DNA of 64,000 bases from Stutzerimonas balearica DSM 6083 (GCF_000818015.1 NZ_CP007511.1:248001-312000); one strand, 5' to 3'; positions 33,358-48,799 are shown, counted from the stretch's first letter. Numbers and translations: made by a program. The notes: generated from the letters alone by a model not told the origin.

Positions 33358-34440
33358 ATGGGTCAGCGTACTCCCCTTTACGATCAGCACCTCGCGCTCG
33401 GCGCCAAGATGGTCGATTTCGGCGGCTGGGACATGCCGCTGCACTACGGCTCGCAGGTCGAGGAGCATCACCAGGTGCGTCGTGACTGTGGGGTGTTCGA
33501 TGTGTCGCACATGACCGTCGTCGACGTCGCCGGTGCGCAGGCTGCCGATTACCTGCGGCGGCTGCTGGCAAACGACGTGGCGCGCTTGCAGAGCGTCGGC
33601 AAGGCGCTGTACACCGCCATGCTCAACGAGCGCGGCGGAGTGGTCGACGACCTGATCGTCTACCTCACCGACTGGGGCTATCGCCTGGTGGTCAACGCCG
33701 CCACCCGCGAGAAGGACCTTGCCTGGATGCAGCGGCAGGCCGAGGGGTTCGCGGTAGAGATCCGCGAGCGACCGGAGCTCGCCATGCTGGCGATCCAGGG
33801 GCCCAGCGCCCGCGAGCGTACCGCCGAGCTGGTCGACCAGAACCGTGCCAGCCTGATCGAGCAGCTCAAGCCCTTCCAGGGGCTCGCCGAGGGAGACTGG
33901 TTCATCGGTCGTACCGGCTATACCGGCGAAGATGGCCTGGAGATCATTCTGCCGGCCGAGCAGGCGCCGGACTTTCTCAGCGAACTGGTGGGCGCCGGCA
34001 TTCCGCCGATCGGCCTGGGCGCGCGCGACACCTTGCGCCTGGAAGCCGGCCTGAATCTGTACGGCCAGGATATGGACGAAGACGTCTCGCCGCTTGCCGC
34101 GAACATGGGCTGGACGGTGGCCTGGGAGCCAGCCGAGCGGGATTTCGTCGGCCGCCAGGCGCTCGAGCAGCAACGCGCTGCGGGCGATCTGCCACGGCTC
34201 GTCGGCCTGGTTCTCGAAGAGCGTGGCGTCCTGCGCGCGCACCAGGTTGTGCGGGTCGCCGGGCTGGGCGATGGTGAAATCACCAGCGGCAGTTTCTCGC
34301 CTACGCTTGGCAAGTCGATCGCCCTGGCGCGGGTGCCGGCCGGCACCGGCGAGCGCGCCGAGGTCGAGATTCGCGGCAAGTGGTATCCGGTACGCGTGGT
34401 GCAGCCGACCTTCGTGCGTCACGGCAAGGTACTGGTGTAA
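33358..34440 (+). CDS. gcvT: Glycine cleavage system aminomethyltransferase (T protein)
   Basis: 360 aa from ATG 33358 with AAGGAG upstream. [20 protein letters not shown] and [17 protein letters not shown] are the conserved start; [13 protein letters not shown] and [14 protein letters not shown] are folate-binding motifs, the latter with the catalytic Asp region. It transfers the methylene group from aminomethylated H protein to tetrahydrofolate. The order gcvT-gcvH-gcvP is as in PAO1. No glycine riboswitch is recognisable in the 138-nt leader. Confidence 0.97.
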   Translation: MGQRTPLYDQHLALGAKMVDFGGWDMPLHYGSQVEEHHQVRRDCGVFDVSHMTVVDVAGAQAADYLRRLLANDVARLQSVGKALYTAMLNERGGVVDDLIVYLTDWGYRLVVNAATREKDLAWMQRQAEGFAVEIRERPELAMLAIQGPSARERTAELVDQNRASLIEQLKPFQGLAEGDWFIGRTGYTGEDGLEIILPAEQAPDFLSELVGAGIPPIGLGARDTLRLEAGLNLYGQDMDEDVSPLAANMGWTVAWEPAERDFVGRQALEQQRAAGDLPRLVGLVLEERGVLRAHQVVRVAGLGDGEITSGSFSPTLGKSIALARVPAGTGERAEVEIRGKWYPVRVVQPTFVRHGKVLV

Positions 34441-34503
34441 ATTCGGCAGACGTCTCGCGCCAACCGCGTCACCCACTGTCGACAGCCTTGAGGACCTTAC
34501 AAG

Positions 34504-34890
34504 ATGAGCAACATCCCCAGCGATCTGCGTTACGCCTCCAGCCATGAGTGGGCCCGCCTCGAAGCTGACGGCAGCATCAGCGTCGGCATTTCCGACCACG
34601 CCCAGGAGGCGCTGGGCGACGTGGTCTTCGTCGAGCTGCCGGAAGTCGGCCGCACCCTGAGCGCCGGCCAGGAGGCCGGGGTCGTCGAGTCGGTGAAGGC
34701 TGCGTCGGACATCTACGCGCCGGTCTCCGGCGAGGTGATCGCGGTGAACGAACAACTCACCGACTCGCCCGAGCAGGTCAACAGCGATCCCTATGGCAGC
34801 TGGTTCTTCCGACTGCAGCCGAGCGACCCGGCGGAGCTCGAAAAGCTCCTTGACGCCGCCGCCTACGAGGCCGCCTGCGCACAAGCCTGA
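34504..34890 (+). CDS. gcvH: Glycine cleavage system H protein
   Basis: 128 aa. The lipoyl domain contains the modified Lys in [20 protein letters not shown], about residue 65. The N-terminus [17 protein letters not shown] is typical. It shuttles the aminomethyl intermediate between P, T and L proteins. A terminator follows before gcvP, so gcvP may be expressed at a different level. Confidence 0.98.
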   Translation: MSNIPSDLRYASSHEWARLEADGSISVGISDHAQEALGDVVFVELPEVGRTLSAGQEAGVVESVKAASDIYAPVSGEVIAVNEQLTDSPEQVNSDPYGSWFFRLQPSDPAELEKLLDAAAYEAACAQA

Positions 34891-34898
34891 TTCCATGC

Positions 34899-34931
34899 AA
34901 AAGCCCCGCTTCGTCGGGGCTTTCGGTTTTT
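34899..34931 (+). terminator. Terminator between gcvH and gcvP
   Basis: AAAAGCCCCG and CGGGGCTTT pair around a short loop, followed by CGGTTTTT. It lies 12 nt before gcvP, whose weak RBS is immediately downstream. Confidence 0.85.
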
Positions 34932-34943
34932 GAGAGTACCGCC

Positions 34944-37820
<2,877 letters not shown>

Positions 37821-37966
37821 GTGGGCGGGCTGGGCGGGCGCCGTTCAGCGGCGTCAACCCGCCCGGTTGGCCGAGGAAGGATGATCGGCGCTGAACCAGC
37901 ATCTGGCGCCGATGCATTTCTGCTTGGCGTGGGGCCTTGCATCCCGTTCGGGCCTGGCGCGGCAGT

Positions 37967-37996
37967 GAGACAGGCGCCCGCTTATGCGCCTGTCTC
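37967..37996. terminator. Hairpin at the engB 3' end
   Basis: GAGACAGGCGC and GCGCCTGTCTC form a perfect 11-bp stem with an 8-nt loop that contains the engB stop codon. There is no T-tract, so it may act as a transcript-stabilising or weak bidirectional terminator between gcvP and engB. Confidence 0.5.
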
Positions 37997-38632
37997 TTGG
38001 CCGCTGTCGGCCGGCTCTTCCAGCCCCAGCCAGCTGGCCAGCACCTGCTGCGCTTCGTCTACGCCCTGACGTTTGGGCGCGGAAAACAGCTGCACGCTGA
38101 CGCTTTCGCCCCAACCCTTGCGGATGTCTCGCTGGATTGCCAGCAGGGCATTCTTTGCCGCGCCGAAGGCCAGCTTGTCGGACTTGGTCAGCAGGATGTG
38201 CAGCGGCATCTCGGCGGCGCCGGACCAGTCGAGCATCATCCGGTCGAACTCGGTCAGCGGGTGGCGGATATCCATCATCAGAAACACGCCGACCAGGCTT
38301 TCCCGGCTACCCAGGTAGGCTTCAAGGTGCCGTTGCCAGTGCTGTTTCAGCGGAATCGGAACCTTTGCATAGCCGTAGCCGGGCAGGTCGACCAGCCGAC
38401 GTTCGTCATCCAGTCGAAAGAAATTGAGCAGCTGGGTGCGGCCGGGAGTCTTCGAGGTGCGCGCGAGGTTGGCGTGGGTCAGCGTATTGAGCGCGCTGGA
38501 CTTGCCGGCATTGGAACGACCGGCAAAGGCGACCTCGCGGCCTTCGTCGGCGGGGCACTGGTCCACCTTGGCGGCGCTGATGAGAAAGCTGGCCTGCTGG
38601 CAGAGGCCGAGAATCGGGTTCTTCGGGGGCAT
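37982..38632 (-). CDS. engB: Ribosome biogenesis GTP-binding protein YsxC/EngB
   Basis: 216 aa from ATG 38632 ([20 protein letters not shown]), the start that fits the family; an in-frame ATG at 38674 would add 14 residues. G1 is [13 protein letters not shown]2 [11 protein letters not shown]3 DLPGYGYA and G4 LLTKSDKL. It is a TRAFAC GTPase for 50S subunit assembly. Divergent from cytochrome c4, with overlapping promoter elements near 38697. Confidence 0.95.
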   Translation of the reverse strand: MPPKNPILGLCQQASFLISAAKVDQCPADEGREVAFAGRSNAGKSSALNTLTHANLARTSKTPGRTQLLNFFRLDDERRLVDLPGYGYAKVPIPLKQHWQRHLEAYLGSRESLVGVFLMMDIRHPLTEFDRMMLDWSGAAEMPLHILLTKSDKLAFGAAKNALLAIQRDIRKGWGESVSVQLFSAPKRQGVDEAQQVLASWLGLEEPADSGQETGA

Positions 38633-38696
38633 GGGGAGTCCGGTGGCGGCGCAGGGGGTGCGGCAATGGTTCATTTCCGTTTCGCAAGCGGGAGTA

Positions 38697-38702
38697 TATA
38701 AT
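38697..38702 (+). promoter_or_regulatory. -10 element upstream of cytochrome c4
   Basis: TATAAT on the plus strand, with a TATACT-like element for engB on the other strand in the same 10 bp. A start near 38709 gives the cytochrome gene a leader of about 180 nt, long enough for post-transcriptional control. Confidence 0.5.
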
Positions 38703-38887
38703 GCCGCGGATTTTGTGTGCGCTTTGCTCTCTGGAGCCTTGGCACATGCGCGCCGATGCGGTGCCGAACAGCCGCAGCCGCCCTGGCGGAACGCTGCCCG
38801 GTGCGTCCATAACGAGCGCCGTCATGACCTCGCCGGTATGCGCGGCCCGAGAACACCACAAACCTTTAGCCGTAGTTGGATGAGCTG

Positions 38888-39520
38888 ATGAACAAAATAC
38901 TCGTGAGTCTGCTGTTGACCCTTGGCATCACCGGTATGGCCCACGCGGCTGGAAACGCCGAAGCCGGGCAGGGCAAAGTTGCAGTGTGTGGCGCCTGCCA
39001 CGGTGCCGATGGCAACAGCGCGGCCCCGAATTTCCCCAAGCTCGCCGGTCAGGGCGAGCGCTATCTGCTCAAGCAATTGCAGGACATCAAGGCCGGCAGC
39101 ACCCCGGGTGCGCCTGAAGGCGTCGGCCGCAAGGTGCTGGAGATGACCGGGCTGCTCGATCCGTACAGCGATCAGGATCTTGCGGATATCGCCGCCTACT
39201 TCTCCAGCCAGAAGATGACTGTCGGCATGGCCGATCCCAAACTGGTCAAGCAGGGCGAGAAGCTGTTCCGTGGCGGCAAGGTCGATGTCGGCATGCCGGC
39301 CTGCACCGGTTGCCACGCGCCGAACGGCGTCGGCATCGAGGCGGCGGGCTTCCCGAAACTCGGCGGTCAGCACGCGGCCTACGTGGCCAAGCAGCTCACC
39401 GATTTCCGTGAGGGCAACCGTACCAACGATGGCGACACGATGATCATGCGCAACATTGCCGCCAAGCTGAGCAACAAGGACATCGAAGCGCTGTCCAGCT
39501 ACATCCAGGGCCTGCACTGA
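38888..39520 (+). CDS. Cytochrome c4 (dihaem, periplasmic)
   Basis: 210 aa from ATG 38888; upstream frame extension is possible but lacks a good start. A signal peptide ends GMAHAAG. Two haem-binding motifs are visible, CGACH near residue 38 and CTGCH near residue 139, one in each of two similar cytochrome c domains. Met ligands lie in ILEM- and MIM-like regions. It donates electrons to terminal oxidases, often cbb3. It lies upstream of dsbA, as in PAO1. Confidence 0.95.
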   Translation: MNKILVSLLLTLGITGMAHAAGNAEAGQGKVAVCGACHGADGNSAAPNFPKLAGQGERYLLKQLQDIKAGSTPGAPEGVGRKVLEMTGLLDPYSDQDLADIAAYFSSQKMTVGMADPKLVKQGEKLFRGGKVDVGMPACTGCHAPNGVGIEAAGFPKLGGQHAAYVAKQLTDFREGNRTNDGDTMIMRNIAAKLSNKDIEALSSYIQGLH

Positions 39521-39538
39521 TCGTAGCGGGCTAGCCTG

Positions 39539-39575
39539 AAAAGGGCGGTCGGACGCGAGTCCGGCCGCCCTTTTT
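39539..39575 (+). terminator. Terminator after cytochrome c4
   Basis: AAAAGGGCGG...CCGCCCTTTTT forms a long stem with an additional inner stem (TCGGAC/GTCCGG), ending in TTTTT. Typical rho-independent terminator. Confidence 0.85.
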
Positions 39576-39690
39576 GCATTCTGCGTCCGGCTCTAGAATG
39601 TCGTGCACGCGACCGGCGGAAAACGCTGGCGAGCTGCCGCGTTTTATAGGAGCCTGTCGCGCAAACGTTCTGAGGGTCAAGGAGTCTTCC

Positions 39691-40320
39691 ATGCGCAAAC
39701 TCGTACTCGCCGCCGTTCTGGCTACCTGCAGCCTGTTCGGCCTGCCGGCCGTAGCTGCCGACTTCCAGGCCGGCCAGGAGTATGTCGAGCTCAAAAGCCC
39801 GGTACCGGTTTCCGAGCCCGGCAAGATCGAGGTCGTCGAGCTGTTCTGGTACGGCTGCCCGCACTGCTACAAGTTCGAGCCGACGATCAATCCGTGGGTC
39901 GAGCAGCTTCCCGATGATGTCGCCTTCAAGCGCATCCCGGCGATGTTTGGCGGCGTCTGGAACGCGCACGGGCAGATGTTCATCGCGCTGGAAAGCATGG
40001 GTGTCGAGCGCAAGGTGCACGACGCCGTGTTCCGCGCCTACCACGAGCAGGGCAACAAGCTGGCTACGCCCGAGGCAATGGCCGACTTCCTCCAGACCCA
40101 GGGGGTCGACCGGGACGCCTTTCTCAAAGCCTATAACTCCTTTGGCGTGAAGAGCCGCGTCGAACAGGCCAAGAAGCTGGGCATGGCTTACCAGATCAGC
40201 GGCGTTCCAGTAATGATCGTCAATGGCAAATACCGCTTCGATCTGGGCTCGGCCGGTGGCCCGGAGCGCACCCTGCAGGTGGCCGACTTCCTCATCGAGA
40301 AAGAGCGTTCGGCGCAGTAA
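39691..40320 (+). CDS. dsbA: Thiol:disulfide interchange protein DsbA
   Basis: 209 aa from ATG 39691 with AAGGAG upstream. A signal peptide of about 22 residues ends AVAADF. The active site is CPHC in LFWYGCPHCYKFEP, and the cis-proline loop is ISGVPVMIVNGKYR. It introduces disulfides into periplasmic proteins. Located between cytochrome c4 and the EEP gene, as in P. aeruginosa, with 6 nt to the next gene. Confidence 0.97.
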   Translation: MRKLVLAAVLATCSLFGLPAVAADFQAGQEYVELKSPVPVSEPGKIEVVELFWYGCPHCYKFEPTINPWVEQLPDDVAFKRIPAMFGGVWNAHGQMFIALESMGVERKVHDAVFRAYHEQGNKLATPEAMADFLQTQGVDRDAFLKAYNSFGVKSRVEQAKKLGMAYQISGVPVMIVNGKYRFDLGSAGGPERTLQVADFLIEKERSAQ

Positions 40321-40326
40321 ACCACC

Positions 40327-41192
40327 ATGTTGCGCCGCTGGAGCGCCACGCGGGCGGCCAGGGCCGGGCAGGCCCAGGTCAACCCGCATTGCCTTGATCG
40401 CAGCGGTCTGCCCCGCGACGGCCGGCTGCGCTTGCTCAGTTTCAATATCCAGGTTGGTATCAGCACCGAAGGCTACCGTCACTATCTGACGCGCAGCTGG
40501 CAGCACCTGTTGCCGCATTCCGGGCGTGCGATCAACCTGCAGCGAATCGGCGAGTTGCTCGAAGGTTACGACCTCGTTGCGCTGCAGGAGGTCGATGGCG
40601 GCAGCCTGCGCTCCGATTACATCAACCAGGTCGAGCGTCTGGCTCACCTGGGTGCTTTTCCCTACTGGTATCAGCAGCTAAACCGCAACCTCGGGCGTTT
40701 CGCCCAGCACAGCAATGGTGTCCTGAGTCGCCTGCAGCCGCGCGAACTGGAAGATCACCCGCTGCCCGGGCCATCCGGGCGTGGCGCCATCCTGTTGCGC
40801 TTTGGTGACACACCCGACGCGCTGATGGTCGTGGTGATGCACCTGGCGCTCGGTGGTCGTGTGCGAGCCCGCCAACTGGCCTATATCCGCGAACTGATCG
40901 GCGATTGTCGGCATGTCGTGCTCATGGGCGACATGAACACCCACGCCACCGAGCTGTTGGAAGTGTCGCCGTTGCGTGATCTCGGTCTGCTGGCGCCGCA
41001 GGTGCAGGCGACCTTTCCCAGTTGGCGCCCGCAGCGCTGTCTCGACCATATCCTGCTCAGCCCCGGCCTGGCGCTGGAAAGGGTGGAAGTGCTGCCGTTG
41101 CCGATATCCGATCATCTGCCGGTGGCGGTGGAGATCCGCCTGCCCGACGCGCTGCATGCGCAGGCTCTGCCGGCCAAGCAGGAGCAAGCCGG

Positions 41193-41196
<4 letters not shown>
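40327..41196 (+). CDS. Endonuclease/exonuclease/phosphatase family protein
   Basis: 289 aa, no signal peptide. The EEP fold motifs are present: LRLLSFNIQVGIST, LVALQEVDGGSL, FAQHSNGVLSRL, VVMHLALGGRVRARQ, VLMGDMNTHATELLE and CLDHILLS. These include the catalytic Glu, Asp-x-Asn and Asp-His pairs. It matches PA5488 by position between dsbA and dgcH. The substrate (nucleic acid, phospholipid or other phosphodiester) is unknown. Its stop overlaps the dgcH start (ATGA). Confidence 0.92.
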
Positions 41197-43022
<1,826 letters not shown>

Positions 43023-43111
43023 CGGGTTGCCTGGGATGGCAGCGGCCCGGCACGTATAATCCGCGCCCCGTCGCCTATCTGCGTCATCCAGTCGTCGACC
43101 AGAGGTCACCC

Positions 43112-43891
43112 ATGAAAGCCTTCGGCCTTGTTGCCCTGCTGCTGTTGCTCGCCGGCTGCGCCAGCGGCCCGGAAATCGACACGCGCTACAGCGCGGTCGC
43201 CCAGGACAGCCGCGCCCAGTTCATCGTTCTGCACTACACCTCGACCGATTTCGAGCACTCCCTCGAGCTGCTCTCTCGGGGCGAGGTCAGCAGCCATTAC
43301 CTGATCGACCGGGCACCGGCGAAGATCTATCGATTGGTCGACGAGAATCGCCGTGCCTGGCATGCCGGCGAGAGCGAATGGCAGGGCCGAACCTGGCTGA
43401 ACTCCAGTTCCATCGGTATCGAGCTGGTCAATCCGGGCTATGAGCAGACCGCCGACGGCCGTCGGCTCTGGTACCCCTACCCGGAGCCGCAGATCGATGC
43501 CTTGATCCTCTTGCTCAAGGACATCATGCAGCGCCACGGGCTGAAAGCGGGGGCGATCATCGGCCACAGCGACATCGCGGCGCAGCGCAAGGTGGACCCT
43601 GGTCCGTTGTTTCCCTGGAAGCGCCTGGCCGATGCCGGGCTGCTGCCCTGGCCGGACGCCCGGCTGGTCGCCGCGCACCGTGAAGTCTTCAGTCGTGCGC
43701 TGCCGGCTACCGAATGGTTCCAGACGCAACTGGCGCAGCAGGGCTACCGGGTGCCGCGGCACGGGATGCTCGACGAAGAAACGCGCAACGTGGTCGCCGC
43801 TTTCCAGATGAAATATCGGCCGGCGCGCTTCGACGGCATGCCCGATGCCGAAACCGCGGCGATTCTCGCCGCCCTAGAGGCGCAGCGCTAA
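43112..43891 (+). CDS. ampDh2: N-acetylmuramoyl-L-alanine amidase, AmpDh2-like lipoprotein
   Basis: 259 aa from ATG 43112 with AGAGGTCACC upstream. The N-terminus VALLLLLAGCASG is a lipobox with Cys18 for lipidation. The amidase-2 domain has zinc ligands in FIVLHYTSTDFEHS and GHSDIAAQRKVDPGP. A C-terminal peptidoglycan-binding repeat (YRVPRHGMLDEETRNVVAAF) follows. It cleaves peptidoglycan or anhydromuropeptides at the outer membrane. Position between dgcH and kinB matches PA5485. Confidence 0.93.
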   Translation: MKAFGLVALLLLLAGCASGPEIDTRYSAVAQDSRAQFIVLHYTSTDFEHSLELLSRGEVSSHYLIDRAPAKIYRLVDENRRAWHAGESEWQGRTWLNSSSIGIELVNPGYEQTADGRRLWYPYPEPQIDALILLLKDIMQRHGLKAGAIIGHSDIAAQRKVDPGPLFPWKRLADAGLLPWPDARLVAAHREVFSRALPATEWFQTQLAQQGYRVPRHGMLDEETRNVVAAFQMKYRPARFDGMPDAETAAILAALEAQR

Positions 43892-43894
43892 GGC

Positions 43895-44299
43895 CTAGCG
43901 CCGCGTCGCGCCGATCAGCCTCGAATCGGCCAGGGCCGCCGTGCGATGTACCGTGGCGGCGCGATATTCCTCGTCGGCGAGCATGGCCAGAAAGGCTTCC
44001 CTGGACGGATAGCTGACCAACAGAATGTCGTCCCACTGCTCGTCCGCCGGGGCGATGAGCGCAGCGTGGGCCTGGGCCATCAGCGTTACCTCGCCGCCAG
44101 CGGCCTTGACCTTGGCCAGCGCGGTACGGCTGTAGCGGGCGTAGGCCTCGCGGCCGCTGCAGGCTGCATGCGCGCTGCCCGAGGGGTAGTTGGCCTCGGC
44201 GTGATAGCGCAGCAGGTTGAGCATCAGCACCGGCGTGCCGGCGGGCATTGCCTCGGCATAGTGGGCCAGCTGCTGCGCGCTGGGATTCAGACTCGGCAT
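43895..44299 (-). CDS. DUF1330 domain protein
   Basis: 134 aa. Ferredoxin-like alpha/beta fold of DUF1330: VLMLNLLRYHAEANYP, REAYARYSRTALAKVKAAGG and LLVSYPSREAFLAMLADEEY. No catalytic residues can be pinned. It lies 23 nt downstream of kinB on the same strand and is likely co-transcribed with algB-kinB. It is convergent with ampDh2, only 3 nt away. Function unknown. Confidence 0.88.
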   Translation of the reverse strand: MPSLNPSAQQLAHYAEAMPAGTPVLMLNLLRYHAEANYPSGSAHAACSGREAYARYSRTALAKVKAAGGEVTLMAQAHAALIAPADEQWDDILLVSYPSREAFLAMLADEEYRAATVHRTAALADSRLIGATRR

Positions 44300-44322
44300 G
44301 GGGTCTCCTCGAACGGGCGCCG

Positions 44323-46106
44323 TCAGATGGGCAGCGCGACGTAGAAGATGGTGCCGTGGCCGATCCGCGAGTGCACGCCAATCCGCCCACCATGCAGCTG
44401 GGCGATTTCCTTGCATAAGGCAAGCCCCAGTCCGGCCCCGCCACGCCGGCGGCCGATCTGCACGAAGGGCTCGAAGATCCGCGCCTGCTGGCTGTAGGGA
44501 ATGCCCTCTCCATTGTCTTCGACACTGAGAATGATCCGCTCGCCATGATGGCGGGCAAGCAATCGCACCTCGCCGCCCTTGGGGGTATGGCGCAGCGCAT
44601 TGCTCAACAGGTTGTCCAGCACCCGGTCGATCTGCTGACGGTCGAGCAGCATGCTCGGCAGCGGCGCCTGTACCTCCAGGGTGAGCGTGATGTCCTGTTC
44701 GGCGGCAGGCGTCAGGAAGCGCTGACGCGCGCCCTCCAGTAGCTCGGCAATGTCGCACTGGACCAGCTCGAGCTTCTGCTGGCCGCTCTGATAGCGCGAG
44801 AAGTTCAACAGGTCGTTGATCAGCCGGACCAGCCGCTGCATTTCCTCGTGCACTGTGACCAGGAGGTCCGATTCGCGGCTGCCCTCGGGAAACTTCAAGC
44901 GTTCGCGCAGCAGGCTAAAGGCCATCTGCATGCCGGTGACCGGGGTTCGCAGCTCGTGAGAGGCGCGCAGGACGAACTCGTTGCGCACCCGCTCGAAGGT
45001 GCGCTGGTCGGTGACATCGTGCAGCACCATCACGGCGCCGCTGATGCTGCCGTCGTGATGGCTGACCGGGCTCATGCGCCAGGCGAGCAGGCGCCGCTCG
45101 CCATCGGCCTCGATGACCAGGTCCTGCGGGGGCGCGGCCAGCGGCTTGTCGTCCAGCACCTGGCGGGTCGCCTGGTCGAGTTCCGGTGCGTCGAGCGCCT
45201 CGCCGACACGCGCGCCGAGGTGCTCCTCCTCCCACGCCAGTTGGCGTTGCGCGACCGGGTTGGCGTGCTCCAGGCGGCCCTCGCGATCGATGATCAGCAG
45301 GCCGTCATCGATGCTGTCGAGCAGCGCCTGCAGGCGCTGCTGGCCGTTGACCAGGGCTTCCACGTTGGTTTGCTTGAATTCGTGCAGCGCCTGGGCCATG
45401 AGCCCGAAGCGCCGGCTCAGCGAGGACAGCTCGGCGATCGGCGAGCTCGGCAGGGCAATGTTGAAGTCGCCGCGGCCGATCTGGTCGGCGGCGGCGGACA
45501 GCCGCTCGATCGGCTCGCCGAAACGGCGCGCGAAACCGTGCGCGGTAATGAAGCCGATCAGCAGCACGGCTACGCCGGTCAGGCCCAGCACGCCGGCCAG
45601 TAGAATGGCGCGATCGCGGCTGTGCTCCTCCATTTCGCGGATGTGCTGATAGGCGCGGTTCTGCACCTCCAGCAGGCGCTCGCGCACGGCGGAGAAGGCA
45701 TCGCCCAACGCCTGGTCGTCCGCGGTCGTCCAGTCGGCGCTGTGCGGCACCGTGAGCTGCTCGACGAAACGGGCGAACGCCGCGCTGATCTCGCGCAGGT
45801 CCCGCTCCTGCTCGGCGCTCGTGCTCTCGCCGAGGCGCTGCTCCAGCAGCGCCTCGAACTTGGCCTGCTCACGCTCCAGCAGCGCCACATCGGTCTCGGC
45901 ATGCATCCGCCCGAGCAGCATGTTGCCCAGGGCATGGCGCATCTGCTGGTTGAGTTCGATGGCGGTGAAATTGTCGCCGATCAGGCGCTCCTGGCTCTTG
46001 GCCATCTGCATCACGCTGACCAGCGCCAGCATCAACCCGAGCAGGGCTACGGTCATCAGTGCCGAGAACCCGAGAAACAGCCGGGTTCGAAGCTTCATGT
46101 GCAGTT

Positions 46107-46110
<4 letters not shown>
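44323..46110 (-). CDS. kinB: Sensor histidine kinase KinB
   Basis: 595 aa, exactly the length of P. aeruginosa KinB. Two membrane helices (about 12-33 and 167-189) flank a periplasmic helical domain, followed by a HAMP (about 190-240), a PAS (about 255-365) and a HisKA with His385 in RASHELRTPV. The ATPase N box is NLLSNALRHTP, with VEDNGEGIP and GGAGLGLAL further on. It phosphorylates or dephosphorylates AlgB, controlling alginate and virulence traits. ATGA overlap with algB. Confidence 0.95.
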
Positions 46111-47453
<1,343 letters not shown>

Positions 47454-47703
47454 GAACGCTCCAGTCAGCAAGGCGATGAAAAGGGAAAAGAGAGGTGCCG
47501 CTGGCGTCTCGCCCGCCAGCGCGAGTGCTTAGTCTACGAAAAGTCTTGCAAGTTGCACGGTCCGAGCGTCGCAAGCGCTACGGCGTGTCATCTGGCGTCT
47601 CGAGCCGGCGCGCCGCGGCGCGGAGCCATCGCCGGCTGGCGAGGTCGAACACTCAGCGGCACTTCGCGTGCCGAGACCAACGCGCATATTCGAGGAGGAT
47701 CGC

Positions 47704-48135
47704 ATGAACACCAACGTCCAGCAGCTCAACGAACTGATCGAGATCACCCGCGACGGCCAGCGTTTCTACCAGCACGCCATCGATGAAGTAAAGGATGTCG
47801 AGCTGCAGCACCTGTTCCGCGACATGGCGCAGGCCAAGACCCAGATCATCCAGGCGCTGGCCGTCAAGGTAGCCGCCAACCATGCGCAACCCGCCGCGGG
47901 TGGCACCGCGCTCGGGCGGCTGCGTGAACTCTATGCCGACACCCGGGCGCATATCGGCGATCGTTCGAAGGCCTATGTCGAGCAGCTGCTGCATGCCGAG
48001 GAGCGCATCCTCGAGGCCTTCGAGAGCGCCTGCGACGGAGCCGAGCCGGACGTCCGCGCGCTGCTCGCGGTCGAGCTGCCGAAACTGCGCGCCTGCCACC
48101 AGCGCATGCTGCAGCTGAAGAACAGCTTTGGCTGA
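47704..48135 (+). CDS. PA2169-type four-helix protein (DUF2383)
   Basis: 143 aa from ATG 47704 with a strong GAGGAGG. Ferritin-like four-helix bundle: LIEITRDGQRFYQHAIDEVK, LQHLFRDMAQAKTQIIQ, RSKAYVEQLLHAEERILEAF and LRACHQRMLQL. This family (DUF2383, PA2169-like) is often stress- or stationary-phase-induced in Pseudomonas. The helices carry Glu and His residues that might bind metal; no proof. Divergent from algB. Confidence 0.85.
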   Translation: MNTNVQQLNELIEITRDGQRFYQHAIDEVKDVELQHLFRDMAQAKTQIIQALAVKVAANHAQPAAGGTALGRLRELYADTRAHIGDRSKAYVEQLLHAEERILEAFESACDGAEPDVRALLAVELPKLRACHQRMLQLKNSFG

Positions 48136-48145
48136 AGGCTTGCAA
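48129..48145 (+). promoter_or_regulatory. Weak sigma-54-like promoter
   Basis: TGGCTGA-4 nt-TTGCAA has exact sigma-54 spacing with a good -12 and a -24 that matches TGGC only. It overlaps the DUF2383 stop codon and the right copy of the 19-bp repeat. Confidence 0.3.
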
Positions 48146-48249
48146 AATGCACGGGCCCCATAGGGGGCTCTTGCAATTTACGCTGGCGGGCTGATCGATG
48201 TGTATTTACAACCTATTGAAAAATAAAGGAAAAATCTTCAAATAGCTTC

Positions 48250-48266
48250 TGGCACGGCTACTGCAA
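48250..48266 (+). promoter_or_regulatory. Sigma-54 (RpoN) promoter
   Basis: TGGCACG-4 nt-CTGCA carries a full -24 element and a -12 of CTGCA, with GG (48251-48252) and GC (48263-48264) separated by 10 nt. It lies 52 nt before the ATG of the 78-aa protein gene. It fits activation by an enhancer-binding protein such as AlgB encoded nearby; the activator is not known. Confidence 0.75.
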
Positions 48267-48317
48267 TGTGTTCTGCAAACGCAATTGCACGTACCCCATG
48301 CTTAGAAGGAGTTGAGG

Positions 48318-48554
48318 ATGAACCGCGAAGCCCGCTTTTCCCTAGCCAGCAAAGGTTTCCTCACCGCTGCCGTGGTTGTCCTGATCATGGGCGCCGAGCG
48401 TCCGCTTTCCCAGCCAGTTGGTCAGGAAGCGCCGCAGGCAGCGGAACGAATCGGCATGTACGACGCTCAACCAATCGAGATCACGCGAACCGGTCAAGCG
48501 CCGCAGTCGCTGGACTATCGCTCGCTGCGCTCGGAGCAGCGTTGGGTGTTCTGA
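48318..48554 (+). CDS. Small exported or membrane-anchored hypothetical protein
   Basis: 78 aa from ATG 48318 with AAGGAG 8 nt upstream; a TTG two codons earlier is less likely. MNREARFSLASKGFLTAAVV has a hydrophobic segment (about residues 13-24), then a Gln/Glu/Ala-rich tail with IGMYDAQPIEITRTGQAPQS. Probably membrane-bound or secreted. Preceded by a good sigma-54 promoter. No family recognised. Confidence 0.7.
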   Translation: MNREARFSLASKGFLTAAVVVLIMGAERPLSQPVGQEAPQAAERIGMYDAQPIEITRTGQAPQSLDYRSLRSEQRWVF

Positions 48555-48628
48555 GAGAAGGATGAAGCACGGCCAAGGACGATCGGCGAGCAGTTCGCAA
48601 TCAGTTCCGTAGCAAGAGGAGTCACGCC

Positions 48629-48799
48629 ATGCTGAGTTGGGCCATTACCTTCCTGATCATCGCCATCATCGCCGCGGTATTGGGCTTCGGTGGTATCGCC
48701 GGCACCGCAACGGGTATCGCCAAGATCCTGTTCGTGGTTTTCCTGGTGCTGTTCGTCGCTTCGCTGATCTTCGGACGGGGTCGCGGGCCGCGAGTCTGA
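48629..48799 (+). CDS. DUF1328 (YtjA) small membrane protein
   Basis: 56 aa from ATG 48629 with AAGAGGAG upstream. Starts [20 protein letters not shown], then [20 protein letters not shown] and a basic tail RGRGPRV. Two hydrophobic helices, typical YtjA/UPF0391. Often co-regulated with stress genes in Pseudomonas. It follows the 78-aa gene by 74 nt and is probably read from the same sigma-54 promoter. Function unknown. Confidence 0.85.
   Translation: MLSWAITFLIIAIIAAVLGFGGIAGTATGIAKILFVVFLVLFVASLIFGRGRGPRV

Larger units (their letters stand above)
47545..48157 (+). repeat. Imperfect 19-bp direct repeat flanking the DUF2383 gene
   Basis: CTTGCAAGTTGCACGGTCC at 47545-47563 and CTTGCAAAATGCACGGGCC at 48139-48157 agree at 16 of 19 positions and bracket the 143-aa gene. 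A third CTTGCAA occurs at 48170. They may be regulator-binding sites, or the trace of a gene insertion or duplication. Confidence 0.55.

Noticed and set aside
38701..38883. 60-aa frame ending just before cytochrome c4
   Set aside because: Its ATG overlaps the -10 element, so a transcript from that promoter would not contain it; no RBS and no recognisable sequence.
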